A DNA stretch of 64,000 bases from Adineta ricciae (lineage: Eukaryota; Rotifera; Eurotatoria; Adinetida; Adinetidae), in contig CAJNOJ010000230.1 of assembly GCA_905250025.1 (NCBI GenBank), positions 62,001 to 126,000 of the forward strand. The letters are read 5' to 3'. The notes under the pieces were generated by a model. It searched no databases, was not told where the DNA came from, and saw only the letters and a list, made by a program, of their open reading frames with translations. Of the stretch, positions 51,252 to 63,455 are shown piece by piece. Made by a program: the position numbers and the translations under genes. Numbering within the stretch: the first letter of the stretch is position 1; each line of letters opens with the position of its first letter.

Positions 51252-51950
51252 TTTTGTTGTCGTAACTTTAGTAGAGATACATTTTCCAATTTTATTGTAA
51301 TACAAGTAGCCGAAAACTAATGGGTAGGAGTCGACTTATTGTATTGCAATACATTTAAAAGAGAATTCATTATTATCAAAGTCTTCATACATATAGATTG
51401 ATTCATTTGATGAAACACGAACAGATTTCAACTTATTAAAGGCTATGAATAGAATAATTAATTTGACGGGAAATTGTTGAACACGCACGTGTGCAATTAT
51501 GATATACTAACACCCAGAGTGATTTGTTTTAAAGTAAATTGAATGCAAGTGTCACTTACCAAGTAACACTTGAACATTCATTTCATTTTCAAAACGTTTT
51601 TGTCATGACTGATTTCTTTTGCCGACCTATTTCTTCTTCCTTGCTGCGTTGCTTTGCAAAGGAATTGAAAAATCTGATTGGCTGACTAAAGTGCATAAGT
51701 ATGTTACAGTCTGTAATGATGCACCATAAACAACGGAAATTTTTTCTTAAACTATTTGAAAAAAATCTACAATTAACTTTAGAAAATTAATTTTTATCGC
51801 TTGAAAAATCCTTTACAGAGGCATCTATCTATTGATTACCATCATGGCTATTGACTGGTGGCTATCTCTGTCTCTCTAACTGATATTTGTTCATTCATTA
51901 TTTGTCGTTTTGCATCTTAACTTTCGATTGATAGGATTAATGCCGATGCG
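51252..51950. other. Intergenic, 699 bp
   Basis: AT-rich flank between the FBA F-box gene and HCFC1. Nothing recognised. Confidence 0.5.
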
Positions 51951-54900
51951 ATGACAGCGAAAGTTCATTGGAAACGGCTTGATGGAACTATCGGCCAAAA
52001 TCCCAAGCCTCGTCATGGACATCGAGCAGTAGCTGTCAAAGATTTGATTATTATATTTGGTGGAGGGAATGAAGGCATTGTCGAAGATCTCAATGTGTTC
52101 AATTGTGGTAAGAACAAATTACAATCGAAATCTTCTTCGAAAATTTTCATTTAATATGTTTTAGCTACAAACCATTGGTTTCAACCATTAGTGAAAGGTG
52201 ATATTCCAACAGGCTGTGCTGCATTCGGTTTTGCTACTGATGGTATACGAATTCTTGTGTTCGGCGGCATGGTGGAATATGGCAAATATTCAGCAGACCT
52301 CTGGGAATTGAATCCGTTAAAATGGGAATGGAGAAAGTTGAAACCTAGACCACCTCGAACAGCTCCATTACCATGTGCTCGTCTTGGTAAGACTTATACT
52401 TGAGATGTATCGTCTCTATTGTATTGAAAATATTCTAGGACATACATTAACATATGCAGAAGGAAAGTTTTATCTCTTCGGTGGTCTGGCTAATGACAGC
52501 AAAGATCCAAAACAGAATGTTCCCCGGTATGATACTGTCTAGAACATATTCAGTATTATCGATTGACTACATTTAGATATTTAAATGATCTGTATGTACT
52601 TGAATTCAAGGGAAATAGTTGTAGCTGGGAACAGCCGATGATTACGAATACATTACCAGCTGAACGCGAATCGCATTCATGTGTGTTCTATCGTGGTGAA
52701 ATTGAAAATCGTCCGAAGTTGCTGGTCTATGGTGGAATGAATGGTCATCGTTTAGGAGATCTTTGGAGTTTTCATCTCGGTATGAGAATAAAACCAATCA
52801 ATAGATTTTGTAGTTGTAAAAATCATTTTCCTTTCATTTCGTGCAGATTTTCTACAGTGGACACAAATAACACCGAGTGGTTTATCTCCACAACCACGTA
52901 GTCTGCATTCAGCAGTTGTGATCGGCAATCGGTATGTATCGATCATTCGATTCTCATTTTTGAAATCAAGTTTTTGTCAATTGTAGGATGTATATATTCG
53001 GCGGCTGGGTTCCATTAGTTCCCGTGGACAAGAATGATCATTATTCGAACGAAAAAGAATGGAAGTGTACGAATACATTAGCAGCATTCAATCTAGGTAA
53101 GATGATGATGATTGTCTGCTGAGAGGAAACTATTATTCTATTGTAGAAACAAATTCTTGGGAACTTCTTGGACAAGAATGTCTCGAAGATAATGTACCAC
53201 GAGCACGTGCTGGCCATTGTGCAGTGACCGTTAATACGAGAATGTATATTTGGAGCGGACGAGATGGATATCGAAAAGCATGGAACAATCAAGTGAGTAA
53301 AAAACGAACGTTTTCAATAGAAAGAGAATCTGTTGTTCCAGGTTTGTTGTAAAGATCTGTGGTGTTTGGAAACAGCTATTCCAGGCGAACCAGAAAAAGT
53401 GCAATTACTCAAAGCAGGAATCGGCAATCTAGAAATATCGTGGGCTCCTGTACCTACCGGTATGTAAAACCGTTGATTTTGAGAATTCAATTTGAAATGA
53501 GTAATGCTCATTCTAGCTGATTCCTATATTTTACAAATACAAAGAATCGATACACCAGTTGAACAACCTGTACCAGTACCACCGACGCTTCCGACTACGT
53601 CTCAACCATCGACACATCATCCACCTTTACCATTGCAATCGATATCCGCTTCACTCTTCGCTTCAAAGAGTCCACAATCCGGTAGAAAAAAATTGATTTC
53701 CTCAATTTTAATCTTACTATTTGTTTTTAGTACTCGCATCGTTAATTCCGACATTTTCAAACGGTAAGTTAACATTCTCTCTCTTGCTATATTGATTTCT
53801 CATTTTCATCTTGATTTTAGAGCAACAAACACCCAGTGCATCAGTCTCCGCAATATCTGATACAGGTAAGTTAAAATTGAAGATCGTACATGTACTTATC
53901 TTCTTTTTGATCGATTGTCAGATGCTGTTGTCGATCCCTGTCTTCCCTCGACATCAAAGTCGGACCTTTTATCATTAGCTCATCTGTCGTCGTCGCAAAC
54001 ACCGTTATCAGCATCGATTAGTACACTCAATGCTCAGACATTGCCAAATCTATCTTTATCACCTCCGAACAGTACTAATAATTCTTCATTATTGTTCCAA
54101 AAAACGACACCAACATCTATTCCCTCGTCTATGCAATACAATCAAACAGCGACTATATTAAATCCTACACAAAGTACGATTGATCTCATTCAAATCGAAC
54201 TTCTAACAAAACAATACGAACTATTTGTTTCTTCTTTGCAGCCGTTCGACCAGCGACAACATCGAGTATTCAATTTGTTAATACTTCGTCTACCGGTGCT
54301 AATAATACTGTTCGTCCAATCATATTCCACCCAAAAACGACGACAAACTCACCTCAACCACAACTTCTCACCGTTATGCCTGCAGGTGTTCGTGTCCAGC
54401 AACTAACACCTGTCGTACGAGGTTCGTCTACTCAACCGACAACAATCGTCCGTCTCATGTCACCAGCAGGTACAACCGTTCGACCAGGCACAGGTCAACA
54501 ACAAATCATACAACTGAATACTACTAAACAACAACAACCACCACTAGTGATCAAGGCAATCACTGCACAAACATCGAACCGACCACAATCTCAGCAATCA
54601 GTATTGTTGTCATCTAATACCCAACAAAAGCCTGCAGCACAACAGCAAGTATTAGTTTTGAATCAGAACGCGTTTTCGAATATGGGTGGACAGCAGCCTA
54701 AATTTACTATACAAATGACAAACGTCGATCAGGCAAATACACCGGCAGCTCATACAACAGCGAGCACTGATAATGGTCAACAAGAATCTAATTTACCTCA
54801 ATTAGATGGAAGTATAGATGATTTGGTAAGTATTAATATCTTTTGATGGAAATTTCACTAATAACTTTTCATGTTTCATCTTTAGCCTCCACAAAACGGT

Positions 54901-56020
54901 ACATCTGGTAAAATAACATCGGTCTTGTTTGAATAATTTTTACATACATATGTGTGTTCCTTTAGAGTTACAAACTTCTTCTAGTCCAGCATCACAACAG
55001 TCAGCAACGAATGTGTCATCACGACCATTGACAAGTAAGTAGATAAATAATATATTGAATATCTCAGACTATCAAATTTTATTATCTTTTTCTATTGAAA
55101 AGATGATCACGAAACGCTCAATGGTAATTCGAAACATGATATCCAACAACCGACAGTATCAAATGATTCGAAACCCATTGATAGCGATGGCTGGCACCTG
55201 GTAGGAACATTCAAAACCACAACAGCTGATATCAAACATTATTATGTTGTACCATCAAAAATTCATCTTGACAACTATGTACGTACAAGTCCTTCGGCTA
55301 TTTGATCAGATATATTTGTGTTTTCTTAGGATCTTGATTCACTTCAAGTGCAAAATTTGGTGAAAAGAGTTGATCTCGAGCCGGGTGTTATCTATAAACT
55401 TCGTATAGCTGCTGTAAACTCTTGCGGTCGTGGCCCATGGAGCGAAGCATCAGCATTCAAGACTTGCCTACCAGGTTCACCACCTGCTCCATCGAATATC
55501 AAGATTACAAAGGTAGGATTTCTCAATCAGTCGATCAATCAATCAACTCGTTATCTTTCCACTTTAGACAGCAGACGGCGGTGCTCATTTAACTTGGGAT
55601 CCTCCATCGAATGCATCATCGATGATCACTGGCTATGCAGTTTACTTAGCAGTTAAGAATACTTCCACCGACAATGCATCCACACGCCCTCAATCACAGC
55701 AAGCATCACAAATGGCATTTGTTCGTGTCTATGGTGGTGTTGCAGCTGAATGTTCAGTTAACGCTGTTCAACTTCAACAAGCACATCTCGATACGACGAC
55801 GAGTAGTAAACCAGCAATAATCTTTCGTATTGCTGCACGTAACGAACGCGGATACGGGCCAGCAACTCAAGTTCGATGGCTGCAAGATCAACAACAGATT
55901 GCTGCGAACCATTCGGCTGCAAACAATTCGTTGAAGCGAACTAGCTCGAATACAAATTCTTCCGGTACAGGAATAAAAAAACCACGATCCTTGCCAACAA
56001 ATGGTGCAACTGATGGTTAA
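51951..56020 (+). CDS. HCFC1: Host cell factor (Kelch plus fibronectin III)
   Basis: Eighteen exons: 51951-52107, 52165-52386, 52439-52526, 52577-52779, 52847-52931, 52987-53096, 53147-53292, 53342-53459, 53517-53681, 53731-53763, 53821-53865, 53922-54173, 54242-54825, 54886-54907, 54966-55034, 55103-55278, 55330-55512, 55568-56020; introns 49-68 nt; 1036 aa. Starts [20 protein letters not shown], then six Kelch blades ([52 protein letters not shown]) that bind HBM-containing transcription factors. The middle is Ser/Thr/Pro/Gln-rich. The C-terminal FN3 pair has [17 protein letters not shown] and [15 protein letters not shown], then a basic NLS-like tail. It recruits SET1/MLL and other chromatin complexes. 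Two micro-exons (33 and 22 nt) are needed. No vertebrate-type HCF repeats are present, but a taspase-like site is (see findings). Confidence 0.95.
54799..54822 (+). other. Putative taspase-1 cleavage motif within HCFC1
   Basis: Encodes QLDGSIDD. It matches the taspase preference for Q-aliphatic-D|G followed by acidic residues, and sits between the low-complexity middle and the FN3 half. Confidence 0.5.
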
Positions 56021-56545
56021 TTTTCTTTTCCTAAACGTGCATGTGTGTTGACTTGTAAATATTTTATTTCCTTTGTGGAGAAAAGACAAGATCGTTATCT
56101 TATTATTCCAAGATGTTTCTCTGTATGCTATTCTTCGTGCTTGTTGATTAGTTGACCGAAGTATTTTCTCTCTTTCTCTCTTCTTGTTCTTGTGAAAAAT
56201 GCAAAGATGGCAACAAACTGATTGTTTTTCTTTTCTTCTATTCGTGTATTGTTGAACATCATTTTGTGTTGTATATATATACATATATATATAGTTTCAT
56301 TCTTCATATACATCCAAACACACACAGTTTGTTATTCTCTTCCTTTTTTGTGTTTATGTGAAAAATAAAAAACAAAGGCAGCCAAAAAGTCAGAAATGAA
56401 TGTAATTCATCAAATATATATACGTATGTATATGAGAATCGAATGATAAGAAGAAGAAGAAGAAAAAAGAAGACGAAGAAAACAAAAGCCCACGAATAAT
56501 GTTAGTTTGCTGAGAAAGAAAATGTTTGTCTTGTTGAATGTCTTT
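56021..56545. other. Intergenic, 525 bp, between convergent genes
   Basis: 3' UTRs of HCFC1 and the lectin gene. Contains TA-rich repeats around 56272-56292 and an AAG repeat near 56450-56480. Confidence 0.55.
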
Positions 56546-58803
56546 CTATTTCAATCGATTGAGTAAATCTTCTGCTTGACGAATTTCATCCGCCAGTGTT
56601 GATGCATGAGGTGAGCTTTTGGCACAAGCAATTGCTTCACGTAAGCCTCGCCGTTCTTGTAACAACATCGCTTGAGTTAAGTCTATAATGAGACAATCGT
56701 TTTCTACATGAAACTCGTAGACAAATCTGTCTTACCTTTTCGCACTGGCTCGACATCCGAAAAAGTCTTTCCTTCGTAAACAACGTATTGCCGTCCTTCT
56801 AAATGGTACTGATGCATGTCTTTAGGACGATCAGCATAGAATTCTTCAAGTATTCGTTCATCAACAGGCGATGTTGCTCGATCGATCTGTTCATATTTTT
56901 TCGGATGTCCAGTAACATCACCGGGCTGAATTTCGTTATTACGCTGGGGACGACGAGTTACAACTTGTTGTGGTCCAGGTGTTGGCGCTAAAGTGTTTGG
57001 AGTAGTTCGAATACTAATGATACGATCAGAGCCTGGATCACCTGGAATAAAATCGAAAATATTGATGTGTGCTTCAACACTATAACAACAACAAATCGAC
57101 TCACCCATAAAGTAAAGAAGTCCGGTATAGAAGGCGATTGATATAGCAGTCATAATACCAGCTAGGAGTGATGCAATAATATCTAAAATTGAACAGAACT
57201 TTAGCGTTGAAGGAAAGAAGACGAGATTAAAAAAGTCACCTTTATCCACTGATGAGTATGCCAATGAGATATAGTTCGAACAACTGGCAATACAAATGAT
57301 TATGCCGATCGTCAGGCCACATTCGATGACGATTGTAATGATTGTCACAATAACACACGCGAGGGATCTTTGTACTGTGAACAGAGAGAAACAACTGAGA
57401 ATTTAAGTTTTCGTCTTCACACTTACCTGATCGACGATTCCAAATCAGAATTAGAATGTGAAATAGAAAAAGTAAACTAGCGATACAGCCAAGTATCACC
57501 ACTATAAGTGGAATTTGCAAAATATCTTGATCTACAAATAACAATCAACTGAATGCATATTCATCATTGAACTATCTTACATTGTACACCCCAAAGAATG
57601 GCAAAGGCGATAATCATCATAAATGATAAAACACCAATGATCATTGTTAATATAACCGTACGTTTATTGATATCAAACCGAACACTTAAATACAGTATAA
57701 AACAGAATAAAATGAACCAATTGAGCAACAATAATGTATAAGTCCACCAGTTTGCATAAGCACCTCCATAGGAATTCGTACATGTACCAGTCGAACTTAA
57801 TCGAGCAGTCAGAACACTTCTGGATTCGGTTTTAACTACATTTGTCACTAAAAATTGATTTCATTCGAAACAAAAAAAAGTTCTTTTCAAGACAATATAC
57901 CCGCAACACATGGCGCTGGTAATAGCGTGTTACACAGGAAATTAGTAATACATTGCGAAGCGCTATCATAGGCTGCACAATACGTTCCGATGGCCGTATC
58001 ATAAGTACTATTTGGACACCATGTAACAACTGATTTATCGACAACTGATCCATCTAGCCAATGCCATTGAGAATCGCGAACTAAATTTCGAAGAAGAAAT
58101 CTGGATATTATCTGAACTTATTCTCGGCACGTTATTTCAAATAAATTTTCTCCCTTTCTCACTCTGATTTGCTTGACATATTCCATGTGTAATAAAAATA
58201 ATTATATCACATTAAGTGATGAATGTATGGCAGGATCTTTCAATTCTTTCCTTTTAACTATACTTACAAGTATCACCGTGCGTAGGTGAACTTACATTCT
58301 TTCTTTTATTTTTTAAACTGAAAAAGACGGAATACTTTTTCTTCTACTTGAAAAGAAAGATATCTCACCGACGGAAATCATCGCCTATTCCCGATCTAAT
58401 ACCATCTCCTCTTTTCAATGTTTTTCAGTTCGAAAATAAAAAACTTATCATTTCACTTACATGATGCAAAATTGTTTGCGCCAAGCCAGAAATATCCCTT
58501 GCTACTGATATCTCCCGTTTTCAGTGCATCAAACTGTTTGGCTGAAAAAACTTGAATTAGTACTCCGTCGACTGTTTTAGCTAAACATTGATTATACGCA
58601 TCCGTCCACGACAGCGCATTTCTTTTGTAAATATAACAAAGACTCGAGACATCACCGCTGGGAAACGCTTGTGGACATTCACTAGTTACTGAAAGACAAG
58701 AATGGTGAACTGAATAATGTCCGATAGTGATCATACCTCGTCGCGGATATTCAATGATAAGAAGAGGAAGCAGCAAAAGAAGTTTTAACTTGAACGATGT
58801 CAT
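56546..58803 (-). CDS. C-type lectin-like domain fused to a five-pass membrane protein
   Basis: Nine exons: 58737-58803, 58461-58688, 57901-58080, 57581-57847, 57427-57531, 57240-57374, 57105-57182, 56736-57041, 56546-56682; introns 48-63 nt except one of 380; 500 aa. Signal peptide (1-16), then a C-type lectin-like domain (about 25-155) with the first Cys in ECPQAF, YFWLGANNF, and WHWLDGSVV, and cysteines near its end. Five hydrophobic spans follow (about residues 185-385), then a cytosolic tail of about 115 residues with PTPGPQQ and PVDERILEEFY. An odd number of spans after an outside N-terminus puts the tail inside. The residues that bind calcium and sugar (EPN/QPD and WND) are not evident, so it may be lectin-like only. 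I know no named family with this order. Confidence 0.8.
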
Positions 58804-61800
58804 GATTGAGAAATGAGAAAGAGTAGAAATGTTGTTCAGAGTTGCTTGTTTTTATCACTGGTAGTTGTCATTGTCTCGCACGATATACTCTGTTTGTTGG
58901 TATCTACAACAAGAAAACTCATTTGCAGTCAGCAACCTCTAATTTTCTTTCTCTCTCTCTCTCTCTTTGTTCTTTGAGTTGCTAACAAAAATGACTCGAT
59001 GCAGTCTACATCTGTTATTTTTCTTATCTTAATTTTTTTTTGTTCACGTCATTTCTCTCGTTTTTTTTTATTTCTTCGTCGCTATTCATATGCGTAATAT
59101 CAAATAGCAGTGATACAATTGATTTTTACTCCTCCGAAAAAGAATATTAAGTAAATTCTATAGACGAGTATTAAATTCATATTGTTGAGGCGTTTCTCGC
59201 TTCTAAAATCAATACAATTGTCGTCATCAGTTTAGTCACGTCAGGTGGGATGGAATAACCAAAGCAATCCCAGAGAAAACGATAGATTGGCATCAAATTT
59301 CCATGTGAAAATGTATTCAATTTCATTACTAAATATGAAGAGATGATTAGAAGACAGGCTACAATGGATTTGTCTATACAATCTTAGATTTGCTCATTGT
59401 GAAACTGAGGGTGGGCATTGATGTTTTGCGAACAGTCGTTATTTCTTTGCTTAACTTCATTTTCTTGTCGAATAGAAGACGAGAGATGTGACCTCGATGG
59501 ACTTTTTTCACAGTGAAGAGATAAATTAAAACAAAAACACTTTTTACTTAATGACTTTTCTGGTTTGTTGTAATTACCGGAAATCAATGCAGAAATTGAA
59601 GTTTATCTGTCGAAGAGAGAAGATACCGAATCGAAATTATGGAAGAAAGATATGCCGATGTGAAGAGATGGATTGAAAGGAGACTAATGAACATGAAATT
59701 CGTAGGATAAACCCGGCGAAGACAAAAAAATATTTCTCCGTTTCTAATGCACGATGAATAGAAAGAAAATGACTATTTTCTCGAAGTAACAGTGCGATTA
59801 CTATTCTGAGAATATAAGTAAACGTTTTCCTTTCATTTACTATTTATCAGTATTTACAAAATGTAAATAATTAATACTTGTATTTGTTATTACCTTTTAC
59901 TAAACCGCCAGATCACTTTCGACGTGATAAAAATTTAGAATTGCCTTCATAGTTCGATTTAGCCATTTCGTTTCGGGATGGTTTTGAGTGACGATCAATC
60001 TTATTTGATAATACCATTCAAATAAAATGTTCGTAGGAAAAGTAGATCAGTTTAGGTACTTTCTTGCCTTTGATTTAACCTCTACTGAACGACATCAGTT
60101 AAAGATAATTGCATTCGAAACTGAAACTCTGTTGGCACTTTTGTATGTGAACATAGTATAGTTAGGACAAGAAAGTATTTTGTAGAAGTTAAGGAAGCAA
60201 ATCGATTTGTAATATTTCCGGGAAAATGTAAGCAATACTGTTCGTGTTGAAGAGATATTTTAACAAACTTTATCAAGAGATCAAAAAACTTTCACTAACA
60301 AGGATCATAGTTTTCGAACGTGAAGGCCACTCTTCTTTATCTAGAATTACATTATAGGATTGGAGCTTGTTTCTCTTTTGAAAAGTGTATCGAACAGTAA
60401 TGTCTTACTATTTCAAACAGACTGCGATATGTCGAATAAGTTTTTACAAAGAATTGAGAATTACCGGATTACTTAGTTTTGACCCAGGTTGGTGAAGGTC
60501 TCAGTCAATCATCATGCGCTAGTTTTGCAGGTTTAATCATAGTTGTCATTCCAGGACAAATAGAAACTATTCTGAAAATCCAATAGCATTCGAAATTACC
60601 TGGACTAAGCTTAATTGTCCAGTGTAGGTAGTGGGTTATGAAAACGATATTATGTAATAGAACGTCTATGAATTAGATTCAATGTACTCAACTATCATCT
60701 CAAAATAAGCAGATTGTTGTTTGTTTGAAAGATTCAAATTCAACTGTTTTCTATTGATAAATACGAACAAATGCAAGAAGTCTTCACATCGACGTATAGT
60801 CTATGACAAGAAACTTTTTATCAACAGTTTAAGGCCTGATTGGAATAATTGCTTTCAAAGCAAATGAAAAAAATTGGACTCTTTCACATTGCAATCAGTA
60901 GCATAGAACAATTCATTAAATTATTCGAAATAATTTTATTTAACATCAAGTTTTCTTTTCGTCGACTGTATATCATATCCAATCAATCGATCGTTTCACT
61001 TTGTCATACCTATTTGTAAGTCAGGACGGGACAAAAGAAGTACAAAGATTATTAAAAAAAAAAGGTTATTGTGTGTCATTGTTTATCACAGAAACATGAA
61101 ATCTTACTTGTCGAATACACGGAAATGTCAACAACGGCGGAGTACGTTAACATTCGTATTTACTTTCCGCAGAAAATCTTGAAAGTCAAGCGAAGGAGCT
61201 TTGCCCACGACTCAAAGACTGCAAATGGAATACCACCCGTTTGTTTTGATTATGTCAATGAATCATACGATGCTATCAATATTTCCTGTCAAATAGAGGG
61301 TCTATAAACAATGTACATTTCCAATAATTAAACGTCAATTTAGAAATATTGAAAAATATGTAGAGAGAACCTATCAGACCTAATTACACAGCGTCCAACA
61401 TTCTTTTATTAAACACAGAAACCGTTTAATATTAAGCTAAAATAAACATTTTCATAACACTTTCGAACGATAACGACCAATTAACAAAAAAACGAACATT
61501 CTAATGATCCTTGAAAATACTTCAACAGAATTCGGAATAGATTTTCATACTGATACGCTCGTCGATGTGAAGTTATTCTTAACTAATAACTTTCTATTTT
61601 TAAACATGTAAGCCACTCAGCCGAGATTTCTTATTAGCACCCTAAGTACATGTTTATTGCGTAAGTTGATGGTAATAATTAAAATCCACCTGTTGAAGAA
61701 ATGCTTATTTATTAAATATTTGTCAATTGCGAGCGTGTTACACACAACTGACAATTGCTCGAACATCAAATATCTGACGAGAGACACGAACTAACCACAC

Positions 61801-62889
61801 AGTTCATTGGACCCGTTTGAAGATATGCAACCTGTGGAACAATAAATGATGAATTGCGTGGTAGAAGTCTAAACACTTTTCGTAATAGTTTTGTATTTTG
61901 TCATTGGTGAAGAATACGAATGACGTTAGAAAACTTTCATTTTTGTTCAATTAATTATTTACGTATGACAATTGAAGTCTGTAGGTGATATTTCAGTGGT
62001 TCTATCTTTCACAAAAGAGGATATTCTGTATGGTCTTCGATATAATGAAGACTCCGAACGAATACTCATTTCTTCGATGATAAAACTTTTAAAGTACATT
62101 GTATAAATCAACAGAATGTCTTTTTCTACGAATGAATCATCGACTAGTGGGCGTATTTTTTCTGACAATAGGCTCTTCCTGCGAAACAAGTCCACGAACT
62201 TCATTTTCTTACCCACGCAATCTCGCATTAATAGATCTATGATTATGCGTGAGGCATCAGATTGAAAAGGTAGAAAATGTCGTCAACATTTGACTTTGCC
62301 AACAAAAGAAGATCAAGAAAAGATTAATCAACCGCCAGTGTTTATTGAAACTTTGCGCGGCTTTCATCAAACGTTGTAGGATATTTGAACAGCAGAAAAG
62401 AAGATTGATCGGTAAATGAAATTACATCTAAATATTTCCATGCACGTAAGATATGCATTCATCTACGTAGGAGATATATATTATCTCGGCAGATTTATTA
62501 ACAATTGTGCTTGATATATTTATCTTACAGAAGGACTTTTATTTCTATACGCGTCAGTGATCGGTCTATGCATGGGCGTGTTTATTTTCCTACTGACGTC
62601 GATTTTCTTTCTCTTCTCCATTAAAAAAATATCCTAACCGTTTTGTATGTATATATATATGAGTATATAACATCACTTGACTACTGTAAAGTACCACTCA
62701 CATTCACCTGTATGAAAAAACTTATCAAAACCGTTCCTCTCTCTCTCTTTCTCTCTCTCTCTTCTATATGAATATTCTATTAGTCAGACAAATTGATTTC
62801 TATTACTATTCACTTCTTGTTTTTTTCTTTTTCGTTGCAGTTATTTTATTTCATATACGAATTTCTTGTCAACTATCATCCCGTCAACA
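58804..62889. other. 4.1 kb gene-poor region
   Basis: Lower coding content than anywhere else in the window. CT microsatellites at about 58948-58967 and 62742-62760. Short ORFs (61071-61307 plus, 61959-62228 minus) have no recognisable domain or good splice partners. It could contain decayed mobile DNA, but I see no terminal repeats or reverse-transcriptase motifs. The last 250 bp hold the promoter (TATATAA-like, near 62664) and an untranslated-exon acceptor at 62840 of the peptide gene. Confidence 0.5.
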
Positions 62890-63455
62890 ATGTTCAAATC
62901 CTGCTTACCGTCGAATAAATGTCTCGTGTTGTTATTTGTATTCGTCATTATAACATCGATTCGATTTTCACACGCATCATCTCTAGAACGTTTACATAAT
63001 GATGAGATGGCCGATTCATCCAGTGATGTCGCACAAGAGCAACAACGTCGAGTTGATAATCTAAAACAGTTACGTCACTTTCTGTTAACATCGAACGCCG
63101 AACAACGAGCCGGACGACGTGATAAACAAAATTTTCTCAAACGAAAGCTGGTAGGAAAGCAAAAAATAGAGAGAGAGAGAGAAAACCCACGCATTTTCTT
63201 TTTCATAGATTCGTGAATATCTTCGATCAGTAAACGATGCCGATTCTAGTCGTTTGGAAGAAGTTAAAAGTAAGTTGATTGACTTGTTTTGCTCGCTTTT
63301 GAACTAATCAACACGCCTTGCTGCTTCTCATTTACCATCTAACATTCGCATGCGCTTGCTACGTTGCACTTTCTTGTTTAGAGCGTTTCACATACTGTAG
63401 CGTTCAAGATATGTTGCATGGCTCGCTTTGTCGCCGCCGCGCCATTCATCACTGA
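62890..63455 (+). CDS. Neuropeptide-like precursor with a C-terminal disulfide-ring peptide
   Basis: Exons 62890-63150, 63209-63269, 63382-63455; introns 58 and 112 nt; 131 aa. The ATG at 62890 opens a signal peptide (about 1-34, LVLLFVFVIITS). A spacer of about 70 residues contains dibasic sites (RR, RR, KRK). The last exon supplies KKR|FTYCSVQDMLHGSLCRRR: a dibasic cleavage site followed by a peptide with two cysteines ten residues apart and a tribasic site. These are the only cysteines after the leader, apart from any removed with it. The layout is that of a peptide hormone with a single disulfide ring, as in melanin-concentrating hormone or somatostatin-like peptides, but the sequence matches none I know. 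Confidence 0.62.

Noticed and set aside
58804..62889. Possible transposon in the gene-poor block
   Set aside because: No terminal repeats, target-site duplications or transposase/reverse-transcriptase motifs could be seen by eye.
62887..62900. tRNA B-box-like GTTCAAATCC
   Set aside because: No matching A box or cloverleaf, and the sequence is the start of a coding exon.
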